DNA of 9,347 nucleotides from Pyrobaculum sp. (GCA_009903905.1 WYEI01000247.1:1-9347), one strand, 5' to 3'; counted from the stretch's first letter, positions 1 through 6,136 are shown. Notes: generated by a model from the sequence alone, not told the origin. Translations and numbers: made by a program.

Positions 1-591
1 GTTGCTCAAGTCACCGTGAGAGGGTCGCCGCATCAGTTAATAGCGCCGAGGATCATTGCATACGAAGTGGCTGTAGAGTACATATACGACGTGTGTACAT
101 CTTGTAGAGAGTTGCTAAGCAGGAGGGAGGTTGCTTTGGTTCAGATAAGGTCTACCCCCAGGGCGTTGGACGATTTAACCAAGAAAAAGATTCTAAACAT
201 TATAGAACAAGAAATATTTAAACTGAAAGATAAAAAAATAGGATTTATAAGTAATGTTAAACAATTGAAAAGCGGATTCGACATATACACAACTTCGGCG
301 AACCTGGCGCGGCATCTGGCGTATGCCGTACACAGCCAGCTCCCCAGCCACATAATAGAGACGGCAAAAGTCGCGGGGATTAAAGACGGTAGAAAAATTT
401 ACCACATGACTTACTCTGTGCGCGTCATTACGTACAAATCTGGAGACTTGATAAAAACCAAGGAAGGTGAGATGATGGTTATAAGTATCAATAATAAATT
501 TATTAACGTACAAGATATAAATTCTAAAAAATATAAACAATTAACTATTTCTGAGTTATTAAATAACAATCCAATACTTATCGAACAGTAA
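1..591 (+). CDS. NMD3-family ribosome export/maturation protein, 5'-truncated by window edge
   Basis: This is the C-terminal 196 residues of an archaeal NMD3-like protein. In eukaryotes NMD3 is the 60S export adaptor; the archaeal homologue is presumed to act in large-subunit maturation. The frame is open from base 1, so the GTG at 16 is unlikely to be the start; the N-terminal zinc-binding region would lie upstream. Visible residues 32-35 (CTSC) fit the last CxxC pair. They are followed by the family-like stretch ALVQIRS, then SGFDIYTTSANLARHLA and, later, GRKIYHMTYSVRV, the conserved core of the family. The last roughly 55 residues resemble the small beta-barrel tail. Base composition is patchy: about 18% GC over 181-270 and 481-591, but about 60% over 301-360. 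Stop is TAA at 589. The assignment is from motif recall, not a search. Confidence 0.85.
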   Translation, partial: VAQVTVRGSPHQLIAPRIIAYEVAVEYIYDVCTSCRELLSRREVALVQIRSTPRALDDLTKKKILNIIEQEIFKLKDKKIGFISNVKQLKSGFDIYTTSANLARHLAYAVHSQLPSHIIETAKVAGIKDGRKIYHMTYSVRVITYKSGDLIKTKEGEMMVISINNKFINVQDINSKKYKQLTISELLNNNPILIEQ

Positions 592-671
592 TATCTTCAT
601 GATATATAATTTTGAACTAGTCTCTATTAGTCTTTATCTTATTTAGCCGTAGATTTCTACTTACTATAATT

Positions 672-700
672 AATACTATTAAGTATTTTTTCTCTTTTTT
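672..700 (+). terminator. AT-rich hairpin followed by T-tract after nmd3
   Basis: A perfect 6-bp inverted repeat (AATACT at 672-677, AGTATT at 682-687) with a 4-nt loop runs directly into a T-rich tract through about 700. This is a reasonable end point for the upstream NMD3 transcript. T-tracts alone can terminate archaeal RNA polymerase, so the weak, mostly A/T stem may be incidental, or it could be an operator for the acetyltransferase promoter 12 bases downstream. Confidence 0.4.
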
Positions 701-711
701 AGTTTTGTCAA

Positions 712-720
712 TATTTAAAA
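712..720 (+). promoter_or_regulatory. TATA box of the GNAT gene (leaderless)
   Basis: TATTTAAAA is centred about 25 bases upstream of the ATG at 742, so transcription should start at or within a base or two of the start codon. No Shine-Dalgarno sequence precedes the ATG, which fits a leaderless mRNA. Confidence 0.6.
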
Positions 721-741
721 ATATGTTATTCCATTTAGCTT

Positions 742-1215
742 ATGTATCCAAGTATTGTAATCAGGCCGGCGACGAAGGAAGACCTTGACGCCGCTACGCA
801 GTTGGTCATAAGACTTAAGCGCCTAAATGCCGAGTTCGATCCCCTGCTTGAAACAGCACCTGACATCGAACAAGCGGCTAGGAAGTATCTCGAAACTGCG
901 ATCTCCAGCCCCACCTCGATTCTCCTGGTGGCGGTGGAGGGGACCAAGGTGGTTGGTCTTTTGAAAGGCGATGTTGAAGATAGAATATTCTACAGGCCTA
1001 AGTACGCAGGCGTGATAAGAGAGTTTTACATATTGCCGGAATACCGGCGGAAGGGCATTGGAAAGAGGCTAATGATTGAGGGGGTTGAAATGTTGCGGAA
1101 GAAGGGCGCAGAGGTCATAATGGCGTCTTTCCCCGCCTTGAACGAGATAGCTATAAACTTCTATAAAAAGATAGGATTTAGGCCGGTGGAGTATCTATTC
1201 GCAAAAGAGGTTTAA
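742..1215 (+). CDS. GNAT-family N-acetyltransferase
   Basis: A 157-residue single-domain GCN5-related acetyltransferase, which would transfer acetyl from acetyl-CoA to an amine or a protein N-terminus; the substrate cannot be read from sequence. The N-terminus (IVIRPATKEDLDAATQLV) is the usual beta1-alpha1 of the fold. Residues 91-99 form the beta4 strand before the acetyl-CoA pyrophosphate loop YRRKGIGKRLM (101-111), which matches the family pattern R/Q-x-x-G-x-G/A. NEIAINFYKKIGFRPVE (134-150) is the C-terminal motif B. Start ATG is supported by the TATA box about 25 bases upstream. It is not clearly RimI. Its stop codon is one base from the stop of icd on the other strand. Confidence 0.88.
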   Translation: MYPSIVIRPATKEDLDAATQLVIRLKRLNAEFDPLLETAPDIEQAARKYLETAISSPTSILLVAVEGTKVVGLLKGDVEDRIFYRPKYAGVIREFYILPEYRRKGIGKRLMIEGVEMLRKKGAEVIMASFPALNEIAINFYKKIGFRPVEYLFAKEV

Positions 1216-1216
1216 T

Positions 1217-2536
1217 TTAAAGCTTTTTTATAATTTCCACAACTTTATCTGCAAATTCTTGTGTGCCTAGCACCTCTTTTACTCTCTGTCTCCGCTCCTC
1301 CTCGTCCATCTGCCTCGCCAGGTCTCCGGTGAAGTAGCCCTCTCTATATGCCGTCTCTACTCCCTTCATTATTAAATTCGCCGCCTCCCTCCAGCCGAGG
1401 AACCTGAAGAGGAGCTCCAGGGCGAGTATCGTGGCCGTGGGGTTCACGTAGTTTTTACCTCTGTATTTTGGCGCTGTGCCGTGTACGGGCTCGGCCATCA
1501 TGCCCCAGTCTCCTACGTCGAGGCCGGGCGCCACGCCGAGTCCTCCCACCAGCCCGGCGGCCTCGTCTGAGACGTAGTCCCCGTTTAAGTTCGGCGCTAG
1601 GATTACGTCGTACTCGCCGGTGCGGGTGAGTAGTTGCTGGAGCATATTGTCGGCGATTCTGTCGTTGACCAGCACCTTGCCCTCCGGCGCCTTGCCGCCG
1701 TATTGCGCCAGTTCGTCCTCAAACACCACGTGGTCTCTGAACTCGTTCCTCGCCACTTCGAAGGCCCAGTCCTTAAAGGCGCCTTCTGTGTACTTCTGGA
1801 TGTTGCCCTTATGCATCACCGTCACGACACGTCTTTTGTTCTCTACGGCGAATTTAAGCGCTAGGCGTGCAATCCTCTGTGTTCCGAATTTGCTTATCGG
1901 CTTTATCCCTATGCCGGAGTCGTCCCTTAAGTTGACGCCGAACTCCTTCCTTAGAATCTCCCTCAGCTTCGCCGCTTCTGCGCTGTTGTACGGCCACTCG
2001 ATGCCGGCGTAGACATCCTCCGTGTTTTCTCTGAAGATGACCAGATCCACCACCTCCGGCCTCTTCAGGGGGGAGGGCAGGCCGGGGAAGTACTTCACAG
2101 GCCTGATGTTGGCATATAGGTCAAAGAGCTGGCGCAGAGTCACGTTGATGCTTCTAAAGCCCCCGCCCACGGGGGTCTCCAGAGGGGCCTTGAGAAAGAC
2201 CCTTACTTTCTTCAACACCTCTACGCTTTGGTCGGGGAGTCTGTTGCCGAATATCTTCTCGGCCTTCTCGCCCACCACCACCTCGTACCAGGTCACCTTC
2301 CTCGACCTGCCGTATGCCTTCTCCACGGCGGCGTTTGCCACCTTTATCGCAGCGTATGCCACCTCGGGTCCGATGCCGTCACCCTCAATGTAGCCAATCA
2401 CGACCTTGTCAGGCACCTGAAGCTGTCCAGGCCCTGTGTATTTAACGTAGTTGCCCTCAGGCGGATCGACGTATTTCCCGGCGTATGGCACCAGGTTCGG
2501 AATGCCTTGTTTAATCTTTTCTACATCTACCGACAT
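1217..2536 (-). CDS. icd: Isocitrate dehydrogenase (NADP+ type)
   Basis: A 439-residue beta-decarboxylating dehydrogenase that converts isocitrate to 2-oxoglutarate and CO2 in the TCA cycle; cytoplasmic, normally homodimeric. Substrate-site residues are all visible: FRSINVTLR (127-135; S129 equals E. coli S113), Y176 in FRENTEDVYAGIEW, K243 in MHKGNIQKYTEGAFKDW, and the metal-binding D296, D320 and D324 (NLNGDYVSD). Of the E. coli NADP+ determinants, K357, Y358, V364 and R408 are conserved after HGTAP, which argues for NADP+. The fifth, Tyr391, aligns without gaps to G404. An N-terminal extension of about 20 residues relative to E. coli is seen. Start ATG is placed 24 bases from a TATA-like box on the minus strand. 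Confidence 0.97.
   Translation of the reverse strand: MSVDVEKIKQGIPNLVPYAGKYVDPPEGNYVKYTGPGQLQVPDKVVIGYIEGDGIGPEVAYAAIKVANAAVEKAYGRSRKVTWYEVVVGEKAEKIFGNRLPDQSVEVLKKVRVFLKAPLETPVGGGFRSINVTLRQLFDLYANIRPVKYFPGLPSPLKRPEVVDLVIFRENTEDVYAGIEWPYNSAEAAKLREILRKEFGVNLRDDSGIGIKPISKFGTQRIARLALKFAVENKRRVVTVMHKGNIQKYTEGAFKDWAFEVARNEFRDHVVFEDELAQYGGKAPEGKVLVNDRIADNMLQQLLTRTGEYDVILAPNLNGDYVSDEAAGLVGGLGVAPGLDVGDWGMMAEPVHGTAPKYRGKNYVNPTATILALELLFRFLGWREAANLIMKGVETAYREGYFTGDLARQMDEEERRQRVKEVLGTQEFADKVVEIIKKL
1222..1230 (+). terminator. T6 tract serving as GNAT 3' end, inside icd
   Basis: Six consecutive T residues (1224-1229) follow the GNAT stop by 8 bases and are preceded by the 8-bp palindrome AAAGCTTT (1219-1226). 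The tract lies within the last codons of icd on the opposite strand, so the GNAT transcript probably ends antisense to icd. Only the T-run supports this. Confidence 0.35.
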
Positions 2537-2555
2537 GGCCGATGCGGGCGCATAG

Positions 2556-2563
2556 TTTAATAT
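2556..2563. promoter_or_regulatory. Central A/T box between divergent icd and crotonase-fold gene
   Basis: TTTAATAT (read ATATTAAA on the minus strand) is the only TATA-like element in the divergent gap. Its centre is 24 bases from the icd ATG (2536) and 23 bases from an in-frame GTG at 2583 of the plus-strand gene. On the minus strand it is preceded by the A-rich sequence AAAAAAGAC, a plausible BRE, so the icd direction looks stronger. Confidence 0.55.
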
Positions 2564-3257
2564 GTCTTTTTTAGACTATACCGTGATAAGAATTGAGACA
2601 TTTGGCGAATACAATAGAGTCGTGCTCCTAGGGGAGAGGAGAAACGCGTTTTCTCGTCAATTAATAGAGCGCCTCTCCGGAGTGGATTGCGACAAGGACC
2701 TGGTGATCACCAACGAGGGGCCGGTATTCTCCGCTGGTTTAGACCTGTCTGTTTTTCTACAGAGCAAAGACGCGGTGCTGGAGTACCTATTCAGCGTGCA
2801 CAGGCTCGTGAAGAGGTTTATCAGTTGTGGGGGCCGCGTCGTGGTTCACGTGTCGGGGGACGTGTATGGATTCGGCGTGGAGTTTCTGTACTTCGCCGAC
2901 TACGTCGTGGCGCAGAGGGAAAACATAAAATTCTCGTTGCAAGGGGTCAACTTCGGGGTGTTTCCGCCGTATACTATCGCCATTGGGAGACGTCTCTTCA
3001 GCCACGGGCATCTGAGGGTTATGCTGAGCAGAGAGCTCGACGCCAAAGAGGCATCTCATTTCGGCATCGTCTCGCAGATAGGGCAGCTGGAGCTGGAAAA
3101 GCTCTTCAAACCTCCGCCGTATCTGCTGGGATTCGTCAGACCAAGGCATTGGCTAGGCGCCGTGGTGGACGACGCCGTTCCGTATCTCTACAAGCTGGCT
3201 GAGGTAGGCACCAGAGAGGAGACCCGGGGCCGCATTAGGAAGTTCCTTGGCAGGTAG
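2562..3257 (+). CDS. Enoyl-CoA hydratase/isomerase (crotonase-fold) family protein, catalytically atypical
   Basis: A short (231-residue; about 255-260 is usual) crotonase-superfamily protein. FSAGLDLSVF (56-65) is the first oxyanion-hole segment, and DVYGFGVEFLYFADYVVA (100-117) corresponds to the second, normally GxxxGGGxEL. The two catalytic glutamates of mitochondrial enoyl-CoA hydratase appear to be replaced: by my alignment E144 falls at G128 (SLQGVNFGVFP) and E164 near R152. Ordinary hydratase activity is therefore doubtful; it may bind acyl-CoA, do other crotonase chemistry, or be a partner subunit. The ATG at 2562 gives the longest frame but has no TATA at the right distance. GTG 2583, 23 bases from the A/T box at 2556-2563, removes seven residues and would suit a leaderless start. 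Confidence 0.8.
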   Translation: MSFLDYTVIRIETFGEYNRVVLLGERRNAFSRQLIERLSGVDCDKDLVITNEGPVFSAGLDLSVFLQSKDAVLEYLFSVHRLVKRFISCGGRVVVHVSGDVYGFGVEFLYFADYVVAQRENIKFSLQGVNFGVFPPYTIAIGRRLFSHGHLRVMLSRELDAKEASHFGIVSQIGQLELEKLFKPPPYLLGFVRPRHWLGAVVDDAVPYLYKLAEVGTREETRGRIRKFLGR

Positions 3258-3259
3258 CG

Positions 3260-3274
3260 CGAAAACTAAAAAAT
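3260..3274 (+). promoter_or_regulatory. BRE plus TATA-like box of the Drg-like GTPase gene
   Basis: CGAAAA (3260-3265) resembles an archaeal BRE and abuts CTAAAAAAT (3266-3274), centred about 23 bases upstream of the GTG at 3293. This supports that GTG as a leaderless start; no Shine-Dalgarno is present. Confidence 0.5.
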
Positions 3275-3292
3275 CTCTGGCGGCTGTTTCTT

Positions 3293-4459
3293 GTGCCTGC
3301 TAATCTGCCTGCGGAGGCTAAGGCGGCTTGGCTGAAGGTCATGGAGGCAAAGACCCCCGAGGAGAAGATAAGAGCTATGGAGGAGTTCTTGTCGTCGGTG
3401 CCTAAGCACAAGGGTACGGAGAAGCTTATTAAGCACATAAGGCGTAGGATGGCTGAGCTAAAGAGAGAAATGCAGGAGAGGCGGGAGAAGGAGCGTAGTC
3501 TGCGCGGCGGCGGCGCCCGCCTGTATATCGCGAAGGAAGGCGATTTACAGGTCGCCGTGGTTGGCCCCCCGAGTTCTGGGAAGACCTCGTTGTTGTGTTG
3601 CTTGACAAACACCACGCTGAGGCCCGACGACATACCCTTCTCCACGGTGGAGCCTACGCCGTCTATGTTTGTGGAAGACGGCGTATATATCCAGCTTGTG
3701 AAAACGCCCAGCCTAGTCCTAGATCAGTCCAGCGACCTTAACAGCATTACGCTCGCCACGGTGAGAAACGCAGACGCCGTGGTGATGGTGGTAAGCGGGA
3801 ACACCGACGTAGAGACTGTGGAAAAGATTTTCAAGTTTTTCGAGGACGAGGGTGTATATCTATATCCACCTAAGAACTATGTAAAGATTGAAAGGAAGGG
3901 CCTCGGCGGGATTCAGGTGATGGGATCCGGGCATATATTGGGCGGGACTTTAAACGACGTAAAGAAGTTGCTGAATGAATACGGGATCTACCACGCCGTG
4001 GTGCATATCAGAGGCTCGGTAACTCTAGATGAGGTAGAGGAGGCTCTCTACGTAGAGAGGCAGTACAAACCCACCGTGGTCGTCTTCTCCATGGGCGACG
4101 TATACACGCCTAGGGAAGAGGTGCTGGGGTTTTTGACGAAGCACGACGTCGTTTATCACATGACAGATCTGAGGGAGTGTAAAATTGAGAAAAGGAAACT
4201 TCTAGAGGATCTTCTACGGACCACCGGAAGGATTAGGGTATTTACAAAACCAGTGCATTCAAAGATGTACATAGACAAACCTATTGTGATGAAGGCAGGT
4301 TCCACGGTGGGAGACGTCGCGGCACAGATACACTCATCTCTGCTGGAGACATTTAAATACGCCGTAGTGTGGCGAAGAGAAACCTATCCACAACGCCCCA
4401 AGCGCGTGGGGCGAGACTACGTTTTGTCCGACAACGACGTTGTGGAGATACACGCCTAG
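3293..4459 (+). CDS. Drg/Obg-like GTPase with C-terminal TGS domain, atypical G motifs
   Basis: A 388-residue protein laid out like archaeal/eukaryotic Drg GTPases, which associate with ribosomes. A basic helical N-terminus (about 20-75, with PKHKGTEKLIKHIRRRMAEL) is followed by the P-loop GPPSSGKT (91-98) and a switch I-like FSTVEPTPSMF (116-126). The C-terminal TGS domain (about 314-387) has RVFTKPVH, KAGSTVGDVAAQIH, FKYAVVW and DNDVVEI, as is usual in Drg. The guanine-specificity motifs are unusual: the G3 position reads KTPS (137-140) instead of DxPG, and the G4 position reads SMGD (266-269) instead of NKxD. It may bind nucleotide with altered specificity or hydrolyse it poorly. Start GTG is chosen from the promoter spacing. 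A role in translation is inferred from the TGS domain. Confidence 0.85.
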   Translation: MPANLPAEAKAAWLKVMEAKTPEEKIRAMEEFLSSVPKHKGTEKLIKHIRRRMAELKREMQERREKERSLRGGGARLYIAKEGDLQVAVVGPPSSGKTSLLCCLTNTTLRPDDIPFSTVEPTPSMFVEDGVYIQLVKTPSLVLDQSSDLNSITLATVRNADAVVMVVSGNTDVETVEKIFKFFEDEGVYLYPPKNYVKIERKGLGGIQVMGSGHILGGTLNDVKKLLNEYGIYHAVVHIRGSVTLDEVEEALYVERQYKPTVVVFSMGDVYTPREEVLGFLTKHDVVYHMTDLRECKIEKRKLLEDLLRTTGRIRVFTKPVHSKMYIDKPIVMKAGSTVGDVAAQIHSSLLETFKYAVVWRRETYPQRPKRVGRDYVLSDNDVVEIHA

Positions 4460-4598
4460 GTCTAGCCTTCTCTCCTTTGCGCGGAAAGCGCCTCTGCATC
4501 GCCTCGTCGGCCTAACGCCTCTGTTGGCCGCGGCGGCCGTGTCGTGGTTTAGACGAGCTCTTCTGCGAAAGGCCCAGTCTTTTGATGGGTTAGTGTTT

Positions 4599-4644
4599 GG
4601 GGGGTCAGCAAGAGCTTTACCTATACAGCTCTTTGACCGTCCTC
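4599..4644. other. Interrupted 12-16 bp hairpin in the 4460-4742 gap
   Basis: AAGAGCT (4610-4616) pairs with AGCTCTT (4627-4633) across a 10-nt loop. Outward, after a two-base GC bulge, GGTCA (4603-4607) pairs with TGACC (4634-4638). After a second two-base bulge on the 3' side, 4599-4602 can pair with 4641-4644 with one G-T pair. No T-tract follows, so it is not an obvious terminator. A second copy of AGCTCTT at 4556-4562 could compete for 4610-4616. Confidence 0.5.
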
Positions 4645-4710
4645 TATGTCGGGTTCGGCACCGTGTCTATCTCGTAGATGCCGGAGGTACGGGGCTGTAG
4701 TACATACGCT

Positions 4711-4721
4711 TAGTTTTTAAG
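4711..4721 (+). promoter_or_regulatory. TATA-like box of the hypothetical gene-rfcS operon
   Basis: TAGTTTTTAAG, with its T/A core at 4714-4721 centred about 25 bases upstream of the ATG at 4743, fits a leaderless start. The identical 11-mer occurs at 6145-6155 upstream of tfb. Read on the minus strand, TTAAAAAC could also drive an RNA starting near 4692 through the unexplained gap; this is speculation. Confidence 0.55.
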
Positions 4722-4742
4722 CCTACCCGTTGTGGTGTTTGA

Positions 4743-5180
4743 ATGCCTTGTGAAGATGCTAAGAGAATACTAGAGAGACTGGACGAGTTGGAGATACTTC
4801 TCAACACAATTCTTGAAGAGGTGCGGGAGCTGAAAAAGACGAGGCCGCAGCCGAAAGAAGGCCCGAAGTCGTTCATCGAGGTGCTTAGAGACAGGAGGTT
4901 TATGCCGTTGACTGAAATCAAGTCTAGACAGGCCCTGCGGCAGGCCATGGAAAGAGGGCTTGTCTTGGTGATGCGCGACGAGGGGGCGAATAGGGATGTT
5001 GTGGTGTTAAAAGAGGCGGCACGCCAACTCCTAGATAAGTTGCCCATGTCTGTCGAAGACGCGGAGAAATTGCCTGAACGCGACTACGAGCTACTCCAGA
5101 TACTAAACCGCCTGGGCTACGTCCTGCTCAAGGGCGGTCAATACATAAAAACCGATTTGGCGGAGGAATTCTACATATGA
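4743..5180 (+). CDS. Hypothetical protein translationally coupled to rfcS
   Basis: 145 residues; I do not recognise a family. Residues 5-32 form an amphipathic, charged helix likely to be a short coiled coil ([20 protein letters not shown]). A proline-rich linker (34-42) and a basic segment [20 protein letters not shown] (49-68) follow. The C-terminal part (about 110-143, [15 protein letters not shown] then [15 protein letters not shown]) could be a small winged-helix-like fold, but this is only an impression. There is no signal peptide or membrane span. Its stop overlaps the rfcS start as ATGA (5177-5180), and it has its own TATA box, so it is the first gene of the clamp-loader small-subunit operon. 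A replication or DNA-binding role is inferred only from that coupling. Confidence 0.8.
   Translation: MPCEDAKRILERLDELEILLNTILEEVRELKKTRPQPKEGPKSFIEVLRDRRFMPLTEIKSRQALRQAMERGLVLVMRDEGANRDVVVLKEAARQLLDKLPMSVEDAEKLPERDYELLQILNRLGYVLLKGGQYIKTDLAEEFYI
5162..5166 (+). promoter_or_regulatory. Shine-Dalgarno of rfcS
   Basis: GGAGG lies 10 bases before the rfcS ATG, inside the end of the upstream gene. It fits translation of an internal operon cistron and supports the ATG at 5177, which begins the overlapping ATGA. Confidence 0.65.
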
Positions 5181-6136
5181 GTGAATTATTTTGGTTTGAG
5201 AAGTATCGTCCTCGTTCGTTTGATGAGGTGGTGGATTTGGAGGAGGTTAAGGTTAGGCTTAGGGAGTTTGTTAAGGGGGGTAATATGCCGCATCTGCTTT
5301 TCTACGGCCCGCCTGGCACCGGCAAGACTACTATGGCGCTTGTGTTGGCTAGGGAGCTGTATGGGGAGTATTGGCGGGAGAATACTCTTGAGCTTAACGC
5401 CTCTGACGAGAGGGGGATAAACGTGATCAGAGAACGTGTTAAGGAGTTCGCCAGAACGGCGCCCGTGGGCAAAGCCCCCTTCAAACTCGTAATACTCGAT
5501 GAAGCAGACAACATGACCAGCGACGCCCAACAAGCACTGAGGCGCATAATGGAAATATACGCCCAAAACACAAGATTCATACTACTAGCAAACTACGTAA
5601 GCGGAATCATCGAGCCTATTCAATCCCGCGTTGTCATGGTTAGGTTTAATCCGCTTCCAAAAGACGCCGTGATAGCGAGGTTGAGATACATCGCCGAAAA
5701 TGAGGGGGTCAAGGCGACAGACGACGCGTTGGAGGCGATTTACGAATTCACCCAGGGGGACATGAGGAGGGCTATAAACGCCCTCCAGATAGCCGCCGTT
5801 AATAAAGAAATCACAGAAGAGATAGTGGCGAAGGCCCTCGGGCTGGTGAGCCCTAGGTTACTGCGCGAAGCTCTGCACGAAGCGGCGAAAGGCAGTTTTG
5901 GGAAGGCCATTACGCAGATATACGGCTTCGTAGTCGATGGAGGCGTTGGGGAGCTGGAAATTGTGAAGCAGATCCACCGCGAGGCTCTAAGGCTAGACGT
6001 GCCTGAACACATAAAGCCGGAGATAGCGTATATAGTTGCCGAGGCGCACTATGCTGTATTAAGGGGGGCTAGGGGGCTTGCGCAGATATACGGCGCGCTT
6101 GCCAAGATCAGAAGACTTCTAAAAGCCGGACTCTAG
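5177..6136 (+). CDS. rfcS: Replication factor C small subunit
   Basis: A 319-residue AAA+ clamp-loader subunit that, with the large subunit, opens and loads PCNA at primer-template junctions. It has the archaeal N-terminus [16 protein letters not shown] (4-19), Walker A GPPGTGKT (44-51), LNASDERG (73-80), Walker B VILDEAD (105-111), sensor 1 around N139, the arginine-finger motif as QSRVVMVRF (149-157; V where the eukaryotic SRC motif has C) and sensor 2 GDMRRAIN (194-201). The C-terminal helical collar runs to about 319. Length is normal for the family. Base composition changes sharply inside the gene: G+T is 75% over 5181-5280 but about 33% over 5481-5600, while the protein stays intact. 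Some crenarchaea carry two rfcS paralogues; which one this is cannot be told. The gene for the large subunit is not in the window. Confidence 0.97.
   Translation: MSELFWFEKYRPRSFDEVVDLEEVKVRLREFVKGGNMPHLLFYGPPGTGKTTMALVLARELYGEYWRENTLELNASDERGINVIRERVKEFARTAPVGKAPFKLVILDEADNMTSDAQQALRRIMEIYAQNTRFILLANYVSGIIEPIQSRVVMVRFNPLPKDAVIARLRYIAENEGVKATDDALEAIYEFTQGDMRRAINALQIAAVNKEITEEIVAKALGLVSPRLLREALHEAAKGSFGKAITQIYGFVVDGGVGELEIVKQIHREALRLDVPEHIKPEIAYIVAEAHYAVLRGARGLAQIYGALAKIRRLLKAGL

Larger units (their letters stand above)
4460..4742. other. 283-bp gap without a convincing gene; structured, GC-rich
   Basis: This is the longest non-coding stretch in the window, whereas most gaps here are 0-75 bp. 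Up to about 4700 it is GC-rich, unlike the AT-rich gap at 592-741. The plus frame that reads through it (GTG 4440 to stop 4700) shows no family resemblance. Several self-complementary pieces are present: GCGC(GGAAA)GCGC at 4479-4491, CTCGTC 4503-4508 with GACGAG 4552-4557, GGCC-rich repeats around 4509-4538, and the long hairpin at 4599-4644. A structured non-coding RNA is possible but I recognise no family. The end (4711-4721) holds the promoter of the next gene. Confidence 0.5.

Noticed and set aside
16..18. GTG at 16 as the start of the NMD3-like gene
   Set aside because: The frame is open upstream to base 1 and the zinc-binding N-terminus expected for the family is missing, so the gene must begin outside the window.
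1620..2393. Plus-strand frames opposite icd (up to 130 residues)
   Set aside because: They are antisense shadows of a clearly real dehydrogenase gene and are Ser/Leu-rich with no motifs.
4479..4491. GGAAAGCGCC resembling RNase P RNA conserved region I
   Set aside because: No matching CR-V (ACAGAA-type) partner forming the P4 helix could be found downstream, so the similarity is too short to claim.
4645..4670. GGGTTCGGCACC-like T-arm or 5S-like CCGAACCC segment in the large gap
   Set aside because: The flanking bases do not form a five-pair T-stem, and no acceptor, D or anticodon arms or other 5S helices can be drawn around it on either strand.
4440..4700. 86-residue plus-strand frame starting with GTG inside the GTPase gene
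   Set aside because: It shows no domain, no promoter or ribosome-binding site at the start, an unusual Leu/Arg/Ala-rich makeup typical of chance frames in GC-rich DNA, and it overlaps the TGS-domain end.
4667..5047. 126-residue minus-strand frame opposite the hypothetical gene before rfcS
   Set aside because: Ser/Arg/Leu-rich shadow of the plus-strand gene. The plus gene has a well-placed TATA box and ATGA coupling; the minus frame has neither.
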